Assembly (NCBI RefSeq): GCF_003259175.1 | Contig: NZ_QGOK01000007.1 | Location: 124,001 to 188,000 of the forward strand | Direction: 5' to 3' | From: Marinomonas shanghaiensis | GTDB lineage: Bacteria; Pseudomonadota; Gammaproteobacteria; Pseudomonadales; Marinomonadaceae | Length of the DNA: 64,000 nucleotides | Shown: in pieces, positions 42,302-52,227 of the stretch | How positions within the stretch are numbered: the first letter of the stretch is position 1 | Layout: every line of letters starts with the position of its first letter | Program-made: the position numbers and the translations under genes | The notes under the pieces: generated by a model | Databases searched by the model: none | Seen by the model: only the letters and a program-made list of their open reading frames with translations | Told to the model about the DNA's origin: nothing

Positions 42302-43168
42302 CTACTCAATATTCTGGATCTGCTCTCTCATCTGTTCAATAAGAACCTTTAATTCCACGGCGCTTTGGGTGGTTTCGACGACAATGGATTTTGATGAGAG
42401 TGTATTGGCTTCGCGGTTGAGTTCTTGCATTAAGAAGTCGAGGCGACGGCCAATTGGGCCATTTTGTTGCAGCTGACGGCGGACTTCTTTTGTGTGGGTG
42501 GCTAAGCGGTCGAGTTCTTCGGCAACGTCGGCCTTTTGTGCTAATAAGACGATTTCGGCTTCGACGCGCATGGGGTCGAGGTCGACTTTGGCGGCTTCCA
42601 GCTTGTCGAGCAGGTTTTGTTTTTGCGCGGCAATGATGGTGGGCAGTTTGGCTTGAACTTCGACGACGATGGCTTCGATGGCGTCTAAGCGTTGTTCGAT
42701 GATGTCTTTTAGCTGCGCCCCTTCACGAAGACGTACTTGAATGAGTTCGTCGACCGATTGATTAAACAGTGTGACAACGGCTTTTTTCATCATCTCAAAG
42801 TCGCTTCCTTCGTCACTGAGAATGCCTGGCCATTTTAGGATGTCGAGCGGGTTGGCTGGATCTAGGTCTTTAAACCAAGTGCCGAGTGTGTCGATGGCGT
42901 TTGCCAAGGCTTGGGCGTTGCTTGGATTGATGGTTAAGTGGGTAGCGGCTTTGTCGACGCCTTGGAAGCGCAGTTGGCATTCCAGTTTGCCGCGATTGAT
43001 CTTTTTGCGCAGCACATCACGAAAGGCAAACTCAAGCTCGCGAAAGTTTTCGGGTAGACGAAAGCTAGGCTCTAGGTAGCGTTGGTTGACGGAGCGTACT
43101 TCCCAGCTGATGGTGCCCCAATCGTATACGGCTTCTTGGCGTGAGAAGGCGGTCATGCTTGCTGTCAT
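42302..43168 (-). CDS. yicC: YicC-family endoribonuclease
   Basis: 288 residues, matching E. coli YicC from the first residues (SMTAFSRQEAVYDWG) to the last (LKVLIEQMREQIQNIE). LAQKADVAEELDRLATHTKE and GRRLDFLMQELNREANTLSS are the conserved C-terminal blocks. Family members cut or promote decay of RNA, for example RyhB. Usually next to gmk; here its 3' end faces the accessory island. The first ATG gives the family start. Confidence 0.93.
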   Translation of the reverse strand: MTASMTAFSRQEAVYDWGTISWEVRSVNQRYLEPSFRLPENFRELEFAFRDVLRKKINRGKLECQLRFQGVDKAATHLTINPSNAQALANAIDTLGTWFKDLDPANPLDILKWPGILSDEGSDFEMMKKAVVTLFNQSVDELIQVRLREGAQLKDIIEQRLDAIEAIVVEVQAKLPTIIAAQKQNLLDKLEAAKVDLDPMRVEAEIVLLAQKADVAEELDRLATHTKEVRRQLQQNGPIGRRLDFLMQELNREANTLSSKSIVVETTQSAVELKVLIEQMREQIQNIE

Positions 43169-43313
43169 GTTGAATACCTAATAAAAAATGCAATAAAAAA
43201 ATAAAGGCAATATTGTAGCCTATCGTCAAGAGTTTCGCAGGGAAGGGGCGCAATTTTATCTAAGATCATTATAATTGCGGCTTTATGATGGTTAACCTGA
43301 TAGAGAGATGAGT

Positions 43314-44033
43314 ATGCGTCCAAGCGGTAGAGAAGCAGATCAATTACGTCCCCTTAAAATCACACGTAATTTTACTAAGCATGCGGAAGGCTCGGTGCTG
43401 ATCGAATGTGGCGACACGAAAGTTATTTGTACGGCGACTGTGGTTTCTGGCGTGCCGCGTTTTTTAAAAGGCAAGGGCCAAGGTTGGATCACAGCAGAGT
43501 ACGGTATGTTGCCTCGCTCTACACACAGCCGTATGGACCGTGAAGCGGCTCGAGGTAAGCAAGGTGGTCGTACGGTGGAGATTCAGCGTTTGATTGGTCG
43601 TTCTTTGCGCGCCGCGGTGGATCTTAAAAAATTGGGTGAGAATACCATTACGATTGACTGTGATGTGATTCAAGCCGACGGCGGTACGCGTACGGCCTCT
43701 ATTACGGGTGGCTTTGTTGCTTTGGCGGATGCGATGCGTGTCTTGGTTGAGAATAAAAAGATCAAAGTGAATCCAATCGTGTCACAAATCGCGGCCATTT
43801 CAGTAGGCGTTTACAAAGGTGTGCCAGTCTTGGATTTGGATTACCCAGAAGACTCCAACGCCGAAACAGATATGAACGTTATCATGAACGACAAAGGCGG
43901 TTTTATCGAGATTCAAGGCACAGCCGAAGGTGAGGCGTTTAGCGACGAACACATGATGGGGATGCTAGCCGTGGCGCGTAAAGGCATTACCGAAATCATG
44001 GAAGCGCAGCGCGCAGCCTTGTTTGATAAGTAA
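43314..44033 (+). CDS. rph: Ribonuclease PH
   Basis: Phosphate-dependent exoribonuclease that trims tRNA 3' ends. Starts [13 protein letters not shown] like E. coli Rph (MRPAGR). Family motifs: [37 protein letters not shown], and [20 protein letters not shown] chose ATG 43314 because the GAGAG ribosome binding site lies six bases upstream of it, whereas it abuts the ATG at 43308. About 239 residues. Divergent from yicC. Confidence 0.94.
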   Translation: MRPSGREADQLRPLKITRNFTKHAEGSVLIECGDTKVICTATVVSGVPRFLKGKGQGWITAEYGMLPRSTHSRMDREAARGKQGGRTVEIQRLIGRSLRAAVDLKKLGENTITIDCDVIQADGGTRTASITGGFVALADAMRVLVENKKIKVNPIVSQIAAISVGVYKGVPVLDLDYPEDSNAETDMNVIMNDKGGFIEIQGTAEGEAFSDEHMMGMLAVARKGITEIMEAQRAALFDK

Positions 44034-44075
44034 GAGCTGACAAACAAGCACCACCCAAAAAAGCGTATTAACGAT

Positions 44076-44140
44076 ACCCTTATCATGCATAGATAAGGGT
44101 CGTTTAATCATGAAAATCTAGCCTCGGCTAGATTTTTTTT
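44076..44140 (+). terminator. Tandem hairpins after rph
   Basis: First hairpin ACCCTTATC/GATAAGGGT (44076-44100). Second hairpin AAATCTAGCC/GGCTAGATTT followed by eight T (about 44114-44140), a clear Rho-independent terminator. Confidence 0.85.
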
Positions 44141-44299
44141 ACCTATCGATTTCTCATCTGTATTTTTAGGGGTTCTCAAGACGTTTTTTGTGCCTTCTTT
44201 TATGCCTACTGGTTTATTTTTTGCTAGTAAAACTGAGTATGAATTGTGGATATTGCTTGAGTGACACAGCGTTATAGGGGATATTTGATCAGATTTAGA

Positions 44300-45127
44300 A
44301 TGTTTTTTGACCGAAAGAGCATGATAGGAGGGGGCTTGAGAGGTATTTCTTGGATTCTAATCTATAGCCTGAGCATTGTGTTTGGGGCATTTTCGGTGCG
44401 CGGTTACGCGCAAGAGATAGTCTTGCACACGGTGCATTTGCCGCCACGTATTATAGATGCGTCGATTTTACCACCATCAGCCCGTTTCCCTAACGCTGGT
44501 GATGTCTATGGCTCGGACGTTGATATATTGCGGGCTGCTTACGCGACGCAGGGTATTTCTGTGCGTATTGAGTTACATCCATGGAAGCGCGTGATGCGTG
44601 ATGTTGAAGAAGGCTTAGTGTTGGGGGCGGTGTCTTGCCGTCGGGTGCCTGTGCGCGAGACATTTGCTTATTTTTCTTCGCCCTTGAGTGAGTCTATGAG
44701 TGCGTTTGTCACGCGTTTGGGGTATTTGGATGTGGAAAATACCAACCTAGATATACTAACAAGATTTGATGTGGCGGCGGTAAATGGTTGGTCGCAAACG
44801 AATATATTGCAAGATGCAGGCATTTCTTATTCTTCTGTTACTGGGTTAGAACAAGGGATTAATCTGATCTTACGGCGCAATCAGGATATTTTCATGACGG
44901 AGCGTGATAGTGCGTTGTTTGAAGCGCATCAAATGGGTGTCGCGGATAAGTTGAGTTTTTACGATGTGAAAGGCTTGGGATTAGACCACTATGCGGTCTG
45001 TTTTAGTAAACGTTATCCTGATGCTCAAAAGTGGCGTGATATATTAAATGACGGTTTGAAAGAGCTGGATCGAAGCGGAAAAAGGGACGAAATTTTTAAG
45101 CAATACGGGCTATCTTTTGCGCCTTAA
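44300..45127 (+). CDS. Periplasmic solute-binding-like protein (family 3)
   Basis: After a signal peptide (ISWILIYSLSIVFGAFSVRG then YAQE), the mature part resembles a family-3 solute-binding domain: VDILRAAYATQGISVRIELH, PWKRVMRDVEEGLVLGAVSC, FAYFSSPLSESMSAFVTRL, and ALFEAHQMGVADKLS near the end. About 275 residues. The start is uncertain: ATG 44300 is chosen, but GTG 44261 and ATG 44321 are possible. It lies 26 bases before a GGDEF-EAL gene, so it may act as its periplasmic sensor; no transporter genes are nearby. Confidence 0.75.
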   Translation: MFFDRKSMIGGGLRGISWILIYSLSIVFGAFSVRGYAQEIVLHTVHLPPRIIDASILPPSARFPNAGDVYGSDVDILRAAYATQGISVRIELHPWKRVMRDVEEGLVLGAVSCRRVPVRETFAYFSSPLSESMSAFVTRLGYLDVENTNLDILTRFDVAAVNGWSQTNILQDAGISYSSVTGLEQGINLILRRNQDIFMTERDSALFEAHQMGVADKLSFYDVKGLGLDHYAVCFSKRYPDAQKWRDILNDGLKELDRSGKRDEIFKQYGLSFAP

Positions 45128-45153
45128 GTTCGCGCTATAAACGGTGAGGGATT

Positions 45154-47568
45154 ATGTTAGCTTTGCGTAAACGCCTTTCTTATCAGCAAGCCAAGTGGGC
45201 ACTGGTGCTTTTGCTATTGCTGAGTTTGTTGATGAGTACCTTTCAAGTGTTTTTTGATTGGCAGGATGAAAAAGCCACCATTCAGAAACAGGTAACGTCG
45301 ACGCTGCAGATTGTCGAAAATGCCGCGACAGAAGCCGCCTATTCGTTGGATGAGACCTTGGCAAAAAAAGTGCTGACAGGCCTAATGCGTTCGAATAGCT
45401 TTCATACGGCGCGTTTAGAAGACGATTTGGGTTATGAATTAGCAAGTGCTTATCGGTCACTGGAGCCTGTGTCATCACGCTGGTTATCGGAACGCATTTT
45501 TAGTGATTTACCAAAACACTTCCGCTTATCGTTAAAGCGCAATAATCATTTAGTGGTCGGTACCATCGTTGTCACCATAGACAGTGGGTCCGTGACTAAC
45601 GGTTTTATTCGTCGCAGTTTCCGTTTGATTAGTACCTCGTTATTGTCGGCCATGTTGCTTGGCGCGGCGATGTTTATGCTGTTTTACGTACAGATCTCTC
45701 ATCCTCTGTCACGTTTAATTGGTCAACTTAGTCTCTTGGAAAATGCCGAAAACGACCCTGCGCAATTGCAATTTAAACAAACCTCTCGGGAAGATGAGCT
45801 GGGGATCTTGGCACGCACTATCACGGCGCTTTGGCATAAGCGAAAAAAGGTTGAAAGCGAATTAGCCAAAAGAGAAGCCTATTTTAAAGCGGTTTTACAT
45901 CAATCCAGTGAGTGTATGTTGCTGACAAATTTGAAGGGCGAAATACTCGATTGTAACCATGAAACTTGTCGTTTGTTGATGTATGACGCGCCTAAATTGC
46001 TTACATTAAACATTCAAGACATAGACCCAGAACAAACTCCCAGCTTGTTGCAAGACTGGGTGAAAAGTGCTCAAGGCGATCCTAAGATATTTGAAACACA
46101 ATATCGTCGGAGTAACGGTGAGAGCTTTCCCGTTGAAGTCTGTGCAAACATCATTTATTTGGACAATGAGGCGCGCTTTTTGGCGTCTTTTCGTGATATT
46201 ACGCAGCGTAAAAAGGACCAAGAGCAGGTCAAGTTTTTGGCATATTACGACGCTCTGACCAGTTTGCCTAATCGACGCTTTTTAAATCAGCATCTGGAAA
46301 AGGTGATTTCAGAGGCGCGTAGTACTGGCCAGGTTGGTGGTTTAGTGTTTATCGACTTAGACCGTTTTAAAAATGTCAATGATTCCATGGGGCACCATGT
46401 TGGTGATGCTCTTTTGATCGAAGCCGCTAGGCGTATTGTATCCTGTTTATCCGAGTCGGATATTGCCGTGCGGATCGGTGGCGATGAGTTTGTGCTCTTG
46501 TTACCCGTGCTCGCCAATGACCATGATGAGGCACAACATAGGGCGACGATTCTTGCTGAAGTATTACTGTCGCAGCTATCTAAAGTGTTTCGTTTAGAAC
46601 AGACGGATGTGTTTATCTCTGCGAGTATTGGCATCAGTTTGTTTCCCTTTGGCGAGGCCAGTGACTCTCAGATTCTCCGACAAGCGGACACCGCTATGTA
46701 TGAGGCGAAGAAGAAGGGCCGCAATGGTTTTCGTTTTTATCGCCAAGAAATGCTGCAGCAAATTACGGACCTCGCCATACTCGAAAAAGCTTTACACGGC
46801 GCCATTCGTGACGATGAGTTCTATTTAGTCTATCAGCCCCAAGTGAATAAACGAGGCGAGCTGATGGGCTATGAAGCCTTGTTACGCTGGCATAATCCTC
46901 AGCTTGGTCTGGTATCGCCAGCGCGCTTTATTCCCGTGGCGGAAGAGATCGGCCTGATCTATGAAATAGGAGACTGGGTACTCGAAAACGTCTGTCGACA
47001 AGTGAAAATTTGGCAAGGTATCGGCTTACCATCGTCATTTGAAGGCGTTGCGATCAATATCAGTCCTTACCAGTTTGCGCAAGAAGGCTTTGTGGGCACA
47101 GTGGAAGCGGTAATAGAGAGAACACAAGTGGACCCGAACTTGCTCGATCTAGAAATCACAGAGGGGATGCTGGTGGAGAATATTGCGTCAGTGGCCGAAA
47201 AAATGTGGCGTTTAAAAGAGCATGGCATACGTTTTTCGGTGGATGACTTTGGTACAGGGTATTCTTCTTTGCGATATTTACAGCATTTTCCACTCAATCA
47301 GCTGAAGATTGATCAGACGTTTGTACGAGATCTATCGAGTGATCCTAACAGCCATGTGATCATTAACACCATAGTGTCTATGGCTGAACACATGAATTTA
47401 TCGGTGTTAGCAGAAGGGGTCGAGAGTCGTGTTGAGAAACAGATCTTAGAGCACATTGGTTGTACGCGCTACCAAGGGTATTATTTTTCAAAACCGGTTA
47501 AAGCTGATCTGGCGACCTTGTACCTAAAAGATAATGAGGTGTTTCCCTTCGAATGCCAAGATGCGTAG
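45154..47568 (+). CDS. Membrane GGDEF-EAL c-di-GMP enzyme with PAS domain
   Basis: 804 residues. A membrane helix (14-33), a periplasmic region, a second helix (158-178), a HAMP-like segment, a PAS domain (about 238-352), GGDEF (RIGGDEF, 442-446) and EAL (YEALLRWH, 574-576). EAL motifs EITEGML, DDFGTGYSSL and LAEGVE are intact, as is the GGDEF signature. The inhibitory I-site (RxxD before GGDEF) is missing (SESD). It could be a phosphodiesterase, a cyclase or both. RBS GTGAGGG. Possibly signals with the binding protein upstream. Confidence 0.92.
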   Translation: MLALRKRLSYQQAKWALVLLLLLSLLMSTFQVFFDWQDEKATIQKQVTSTLQIVENAATEAAYSLDETLAKKVLTGLMRSNSFHTARLEDDLGYELASAYRSLEPVSSRWLSERIFSDLPKHFRLSLKRNNHLVVGTIVVTIDSGSVTNGFIRRSFRLISTSLLSAMLLGAAMFMLFYVQISHPLSRLIGQLSLLENAENDPAQLQFKQTSREDELGILARTITALWHKRKKVESELAKREAYFKAVLHQSSECMLLTNLKGEILDCNHETCRLLMYDAPKLLTLNIQDIDPEQTPSLLQDWVKSAQGDPKIFETQYRRSNGESFPVEVCANIIYLDNEARFLASFRDITQRKKDQEQVKFLAYYDALTSLPNRRFLNQHLEKVISEARSTGQVGGLVFIDLDRFKNVNDSMGHHVGDALLIEAARRIVSCLSESDIAVRIGGDEFVLLLPVLANDHDEAQHRATILAEVLLSQLSKVFRLEQTDVFISASIGISLFPFGEASDSQILRQADTAMYEAKKKGRNGFRFYRQEMLQQITDLAILEKALHGAIRDDEFYLVYQPQVNKRGELMGYEALLRWHNPQLGLVSPARFIPVAEEIGLIYEIGDWVLENVCRQVKIWQGIGLPSSFEGVAINISPYQFAQEGFVGTVEAVIERTQVDPNLLDLEITEGMLVENIASVAEKMWRLKEHGIRFSVDDFGTGYSSLRYLQHFPLNQLKIDQTFVRDLSSDPNSHVIINTIVSMAEHMNLSVLAEGVESRVEKQILEHIGCTRYQGYYFSKPVKADLATLYLKDNEVFPFECQDA

Positions 47569-47675
47569 TCATGGTGTTTTGGCGCTAAATGTTAGTTATT
47601 GTGAGCGTTTTTGCGCCTTACAAGTCTCTTGCACTCTGCGATGATCTAACCACAATAACAATAAGGAGAAGCAAG

Positions 47676-48185
47676 GTGAATAAATTGATCGGTGTTGGCG
47701 TATTAAGCATGGTCGTCAGTTCTGGTGTGCAAGCGTTGAGTTTAGAGGGAACGTGGCGATTGCAAGACGCAGACAATACGCAAGCGAAACTGGATGAAGC
47801 GGTTGAAAACGTGGCGCAGGAGATGAATTTTTTTATTCGTGCTTTGGCGCGACCTGTGTTGCAGAAACAGACGCAAGTTTGTCAGCAATGGGTACTAGGC
47901 TGGCAGGCAGAAGCGTTTCAGTGGCAGTGTGATGCAGCCGAAGCTGATGTCATGCCAATGAGCGCCAAAGGTGAGGTGATTAAGAAGGACGAGGAGGGTG
48001 TCGAGATATCAGGCACCTATCAGCAAACTAATGATGCTGTGATTCTGGTGCTTGAGTCTGAACGTGGTAAGCGCACGAACACCTGGCAACAAATCAGTGA
48101 CAGCGAAGTGTTGTTTACTGTTAAGTTAGAATCTGAAAAGCTGCCAACACCGTTAACTTGGTCACTGTCTTATCAAAAACAGTAA
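47676..48185 (+). CDS. Small secreted protein of unknown function
   Basis: 169 residues with a signal peptide (NKLIGVGVLSMVVSSGVQAL, cleaved after VQA). GTG start at 47676 has AAGGAG upstream; a longer frame starting at 47589 lacks one. Mature part: LEGTWRLQDADNTQAKLDEA, two cysteines (VCQQW and WQCDA), and a strand-rich C-terminal half ending LTWSLSYQK. I do not recognise a family. Its own promoter is likely in the 107-base gap. Confidence 0.6.
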   Translation: MNKLIGVGVLSMVVSSGVQALSLEGTWRLQDADNTQAKLDEAVENVAQEMNFFIRALARPVLQKQTQVCQQWVLGWQAEAFQWQCDAAEADVMPMSAKGEVIKKDEEGVEISGTYQQTNDAVILVLESERGKRTNTWQQISDSEVLFTVKLESEKLPTPLTWSLSYQKQ

Positions 48186-48220
48186 CTATAAAACTGACTT
48201 TTCAACAGCATGTTACCAAT

Positions 48221-48262
48221 AAAAAAGCCCCAATGATTGGACAACCAATATTGGGGCTTTTT
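48221..48262. terminator. Bidirectional terminator between convergent genes
   Basis: Stem AAAAAGCCCCAAT/ATTGGGGCTTTTT with A and T runs either side, between the secreted-protein gene and the nucleotidase gene that run towards each other. Confidence 0.85.
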
Positions 48263-48294
48263 AGTGGCTAATGCTGGCAACTAGCGAAATACAA

Positions 48295-49899
48295 TTAACG
48301 CTTTACAGCACCTGTTGGGGCGAATTTAGCACCATCCAATGGTGAGTTCTTTTGGATGTATTCCACCAATACATCGGCATCCACATAACCTGAGTTGACG
48401 TAGTTTGGATGATCGGAAATTTTAGGGTAACCGTCACCACCTGACGCCGTGTAATTGTTTACAGCAACACGATAGGTTTTATTCATATCCAGTGCTTTGC
48501 CTGCCACCATGATGTTGGTGGCTTTGCCGTCTTTGAGTGTCAAAGAAACACCGTCAAATTGAGCAAATGCGCCGGTGCCGGCTTCTTTTGCGGCAGCAGC
48601 AGAAAGGTAATCTGTTAGTTCAGTGGCGCTGAAATCGACATAAGACACCATGTTACCGAAAGGCTGTACTTTCAACACGCTTTTGTAGGTAACAAGGCCT
48701 TTTTCGAGATTATCGCGAATACCGCCAGAGTTCATGATACCAATGTCTGCGTTTACTTTTTGTCTCATTGCCAAGGCGATCAAGTTACCAAGGTTGGTTT
48801 CTTGACTGCGCACTTGATCTCGATCACCAACGAAGTCGGCATTGGCGAAACCGATTTCCACATTGAGCCCTTTTTCACCTTTTTCTTGGAACGGCGTTAG
48901 CATGGCTAGCATGGTTGGGTCTTGAGGAATTTCTTCTTCAATGAAAACACGTTCAGATTTGCCGTCAGCCGTGGTGACTTTTTTCTTCAAGTTGACTGGA
49001 ATGAGTTTGTATTCGGACCAAACGATGGCGCCATTTTTGTAGACAAAGTCTAGACGACCAACGTATTTTCCCCATTCGTGGGCTTGCAGAATCAGCGTAC
49101 CGTTTTGTTCATCAGGCTGAGTCAAAGGATTTTGTGAGTGACCACCGACAATAACGTCAATGCCTGGAACTGTGCGTGCTAGGGTGACGTCGCCAGGGGC
49201 ATTACCGCCATGTTTTCCATCTTTGTAGTGACCCATGTGAGTTACCGCAACGACTAAGTCGGCTTTTTTACGAAGCTCTGGAATGAGGGTTTTCGCAACG
49301 GTAATCGGCGATTCGATTTTGATGCCTGTAAGGAATTCTGGGTTACCTAGTTTTACGGTGTCGTCGGTAGTGAAACCGACTACCGCTATTTTCAAATCGT
49401 CAACTTGAAAAATTTTATAGGCGTCAAACAGTGGCTTGCCTGTTTTGGCATCTAAAATATTGGCAGAAAGGAAAGGGAAACCGGCCCATTCTTGTTGCTT
49501 TTTCAAAACAGAAAGTGGGTTATCGAATTCGTGGTTACCCAATGCCATGGCATCGTACTTCAACATTTTCATGCCACGAAAGTCAGGCTCAGCGTCTTGT
49601 ATGTCAGACTCTGGAACGCCAGTGTTGATGTCACCACCAGACAGCAATAGGGAATTGCCATTGTCTAATACGACTTCTTCACGAATGTTATCGATCAAGG
49701 TTTTGCGAGCGGCCATGCCGTATTCGCCGTTGCTGTTTTGCCAAAAACGACCGTGATGGTCATTGGTGTGTAGGATGGTTACCTTATATTCTTTGTCTTC
49801 TTTCCAGTCGGGTTTTTGTGGCGCCATTGAGCAGGCTGTCACGGATAATGCGACGCCTGTTATCGCAATATGCGTGATAAAACGCTTGGTGAATTTCAT
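48295..49899 (-). CDS. ushA: 5'-nucleotidase/UDP-sugar hydrolase (UshA-like lipoprotein)
   Basis: Periplasmic or outer-membrane enzyme that removes phosphate from nucleotides and splits UDP-sugars. Lipoprotein signal with SVTAC near residue 23. Metallophosphatase motifs are ILHTNDHHGRF, LLSGGDINTG, ALGNHEFDNP, VAVTHMGHY and IVGGHSQNP. The C-terminal 5'-nucleotidase domain contains NSGGIRDNL and VQPFGNMVSYVDFSATELTD. At 534 residues it is close to UshA length. Likely supplies nucleosides and phosphate; no partner genes nearby. Confidence 0.9.
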   Translation of the reverse strand: MKFTKRFITHIAITGVALSVTACSMAPQKPDWKEDKEYKVTILHTNDHHGRFWQNSNGEYGMAARKTLIDNIREEVVLDNGNSLLLSGGDINTGVPESDIQDAEPDFRGMKMLKYDAMALGNHEFDNPLSVLKKQQEWAGFPFLSANILDAKTGKPLFDAYKIFQVDDLKIAVVGFTTDDTVKLGNPEFLTGIKIESPITVAKTLIPELRKKADLVVAVTHMGHYKDGKHGGNAPGDVTLARTVPGIDVIVGGHSQNPLTQPDEQNGTLILQAHEWGKYVGRLDFVYKNGAIVWSEYKLIPVNLKKKVTTADGKSERVFIEEEIPQDPTMLAMLTPFQEKGEKGLNVEIGFANADFVGDRDQVRSQETNLGNLIALAMRQKVNADIGIMNSGGIRDNLEKGLVTYKSVLKVQPFGNMVSYVDFSATELTDYLSAAAAKEAGTGAFAQFDGVSLTLKDGKATNIMVAGKALDMNKTYRVAVNNYTASGGDGYPKISDHPNYVNSGYVDADVLVEYIQKNSPLDGAKFAPTGAVKR

Positions 49900-50074
49900 G
49901 GTTTGGTTCCTTTACATGATATTAGTCGGCCATTCTTCGATTTGAGATAACCAAATGCCACTATTAGAGTCGCTTGTTTGATTACGGTTCTCAAAATGTA
50001 TCTCATATTTGTGACAAGTTCGAGGGACTGTGCAGTAATTTTGACCATTTGTGCAAAAAATTGACGTTTTTCAT

Positions 50075-50115
50075 AAAAAAGCCCAAAACAGAAACATTCT
50101 GTTTTGGGCTTTTTT
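50075..50115. terminator. Strong terminator of the gts operon
   Basis: Perfect 19-base stem (AAAAAAGCCCAAAACAGAA and complement) with a 3-base loop and T run on the minus strand. It lies 24 bases after the ATPase gene. Confidence 0.9.
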
Positions 50116-50139
50116 AACGCGTTATAGCAAGAGTGACGA

Positions 50140-51249
50140 CTAGAGATCTAAACGTCGACCAGATTCTTGATCAAAGACAACGGCTTTAGAGGTGTCGAAC
50201 ATCATTTTAATGATGGATCCCGCCGCAGCTGGGTACATTGGGTTGGAACGACAGTTGATTTCAGCATCGTTGACACGAGTTAGAATCATGGTGTCAGCCC
50301 CCATAGGCTCAGTCACTTCGACTTCTACATCTGTGGTCGTCACAAAAGGCTGACCCTCTTTGTGCGGCTGAGGTTCGGTGATCATTTCAGGGCGCAGGCC
50401 AAGTAAGATGGTTTTGCCTACATAGTTCTTTAGTGCTTCTGGTTTTGGGAATGGCAAAGCAACCGTGGTGCTGGTGGCCAGCTCCAACATGGGCGTACCA
50501 TTTTGCTCAATCACTTTGGCTGGGATGAAGTTCATCGCAGGTGAGCCCATGAAGCCCGCAACGAATAAATTCGCTGGGTTGTCATAAATTTCTTGTGGGG
50601 TACCAAGTTGTTGAACTTGTCCGTCTTTCATCACGGCGATGCGATCGGCCAAGGTCATGGCTTCGATCTGATCGTGCGTAACATAAACGATGGTGGTACC
50701 AAGCTTTTTATGCAGCTTCTTGATCTCTGTACGCATCTCTACGCGCAATTTAGCGTCTAGGTTAGACAATGGCTCATCAAACAAGTAAAGCTGAGGGCGG
50801 CGCGCTAAGGCTCGTCCCATGGCAACACGCTGACGTTGACCACCAGACAATTGTGCCGGTTTACGGTCTAGTAAATGGCTGATTTGCAACAGCTCGGCGA
50901 CGCGTTGTACTTCTACGTCACGCTCTGCTTTTGGTACCTTGCGCATTTCCAAACCGAAAGAGATGTTTTGCTCTACCGTCATGTTGGGATACAAGGCGTA
51001 AGACTGGAACACCATCGCGATATCACGATCTTTTGGGCTAGTGTAAGTCACGTCTTTGTCAGCGATTAAAATACGACCTTCCGTGACATCTTCAAGACCA
51101 GCAATCGAGTTCATCAGCGTCGATTTACCACAGCCAGAAGGCCCAACCAAAATCAGGAATTCACCGGTTTTGATGGAAATATTGATGCCTTTCAAAATCT
51201 CTGTGTTGCCGTAGCGCTTTTTAACATTATCAATGACGAGGTTTGCCAT
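50140..51249 (-). CDS. gtsD: Sugar ABC transporter ATPase (GtsD/MalK/UgpC family)
   Basis: 369-residue ATPase of carbohydrate importers. Walker A GPSGCGKST, Q-loop VFQSYALYPN, signature LSGGQRQRVAMG, Walker B LYLFDEPLSNLD, switch His in YVTHDQIEAMT. The C-terminal OB-like regulatory domain includes MGSPAMNFIPA and GLRPEMIT. It is the fourth gene of a gtsABCD-type set; other annotators may call it ugpC or malK. The gene after the permeases matches the Pseudomonas glucose system. Confidence 0.9.
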   Translation of the reverse strand: MANLVIDNVKKRYGNTEILKGINISIKTGEFLILVGPSGCGKSTLMNSIAGLEDVTEGRILIADKDVTYTSPKDRDIAMVFQSYALYPNMTVEQNISFGLEMRKVPKAERDVEVQRVAELLQISHLLDRKPAQLSGGQRQRVAMGRALARRPQLYLFDEPLSNLDAKLRVEMRTEIKKLHKKLGTTIVYVTHDQIEAMTLADRIAVMKDGQVQQLGTPQEIYDNPANLFVAGFMGSPAMNFIPAKVIEQNGTPMLELATSTTVALPFPKPEALKNYVGKTILLGLRPEMITEPQPHKEGQPFVTTTDVEVEVTEPMGADTMILTRVNDAEINCRSNPMYPAAAGSIIKMMFDTSKAVVFDQESGRRLDL

Positions 51250-51342
51250 GTTATTACTCCAAATTTTGTCTAATCACTGGTGCGGTGTAGGATGAAAAAA
51301 CACCAGTGCATCTTTTTATATTCTGGTTTGTTTAAGCCGCTG

Positions 51343-52227
51343 TTAGCCTTTGACAGCACCAGCGGTTAAGCCACGAACGAAGTATTTTCCGGCGAACACG
51401 TAAACCGCCAGTGTCGGTAGTGCGGCGATGATGGCCGCCGCCATGTCGACGTTGTACTCTTTACCACCGAAGCTGGTGTTAACTAAGTTGTTCAAGGCGA
51501 CCGTAACCGGTTGTGTATCAAAACCAGAGAAAGCCACGCCAAATAAGAAATCATTCCAAATTTGTGTAAACTGCCAAATGACGGTTACGACGATAATCGG
51601 TGTAGAAACCGGCAAAATGATGCGATAGAAAATCGTAAAGAAACCCGCGCCATCGAGGCGAGCCGCTTTGACCAATTCCCCCGGAATAGACTGATAGAAG
51701 TTACGGAAGAATAAGGTTGTGAATGCCACACCGTACACGACGTGAACAAACACCAAACCGGATGTTGTATTAGCGATACCTAACCAACCGAGTGTTTGTG
51801 CCATTGGCAACAAAATTACTTGGAAGGGAATGAAACAGCCCACTAGCATAGCGGCAAAAAACAAATCGCTGCCACGGAACTTCCACAAAGAAATGACGTA
51901 ACCGTTAATGGCACCTACTAGTGTTGAAATCGCTACAGCGGGCAAGACGATTTGAAACGAGTTCATGAAGTATGGGGAAATACCACCACAACTGCTGCCA
52001 GTACAAGCGCTTGACCACGCTTTTGCCCAAGAATCAAAATTCAATGCCGCTGGTAGGGAAAGTAGGTTACCAGTACGAATTTCTTCAACGTCTTTTAAAG
52101 ACGTAATCAACATGACGATAAAAGGGATAAGGTAAAACGCTGCGGCCACTAATAACACTGTGTATAGGGCAACGCGTAAGGCTTTATCCACGCCTGAGGT
52201 TTTGCGACTGATAGCGTTATTACTCAT
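51343..52227 (-). CDS. gtsC: Glucose-type ABC transporter permease GtsC
   Basis: 294 residues, six membrane helices, with the EAA loop VKAARLDGAGFFTIFYRIIL then PVSTPIIVV. It overlaps the previous gene by eight bases. N-terminal segment ALYTVLLVAAAFYLIPFIVM and C-terminal KYFVRGLTAGAVKG match the MalG/GtsC type. Acts with GtsB as the channel. Confidence 0.9.
   Translation of the reverse strand: MSNNAISRKTSGVDKALRVALYTVLLVAAAFYLIPFIVMLITSLKDVEEIRTGNLLSLPAALNFDSWAKAWSSACTGSSCGGISPYFMNSFQIVLPAVAISTLVGAINGYVISLWKFRGSDLFFAAMLVGCFIPFQVILLPMAQTLGWLGIANTTSGLVFVHVVYGVAFTTLFFRNFYQSIPGELVKAARLDGAGFFTIFYRIILPVSTPIIVVTVIWQFTQIWNDFLFGVAFSGFDTQPVTVALNNLVNTSFGGKEYNVDMAAAIIAALPTLAVYVFAGKYFVRGLTAGAVKG

Noticed and set aside
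45152-45478. Minus-strand ORF opposite the GGDEF-EAL gene
   Set aside because: Lies opposite a well-supported gene and encodes low-complexity sequence with no family match.
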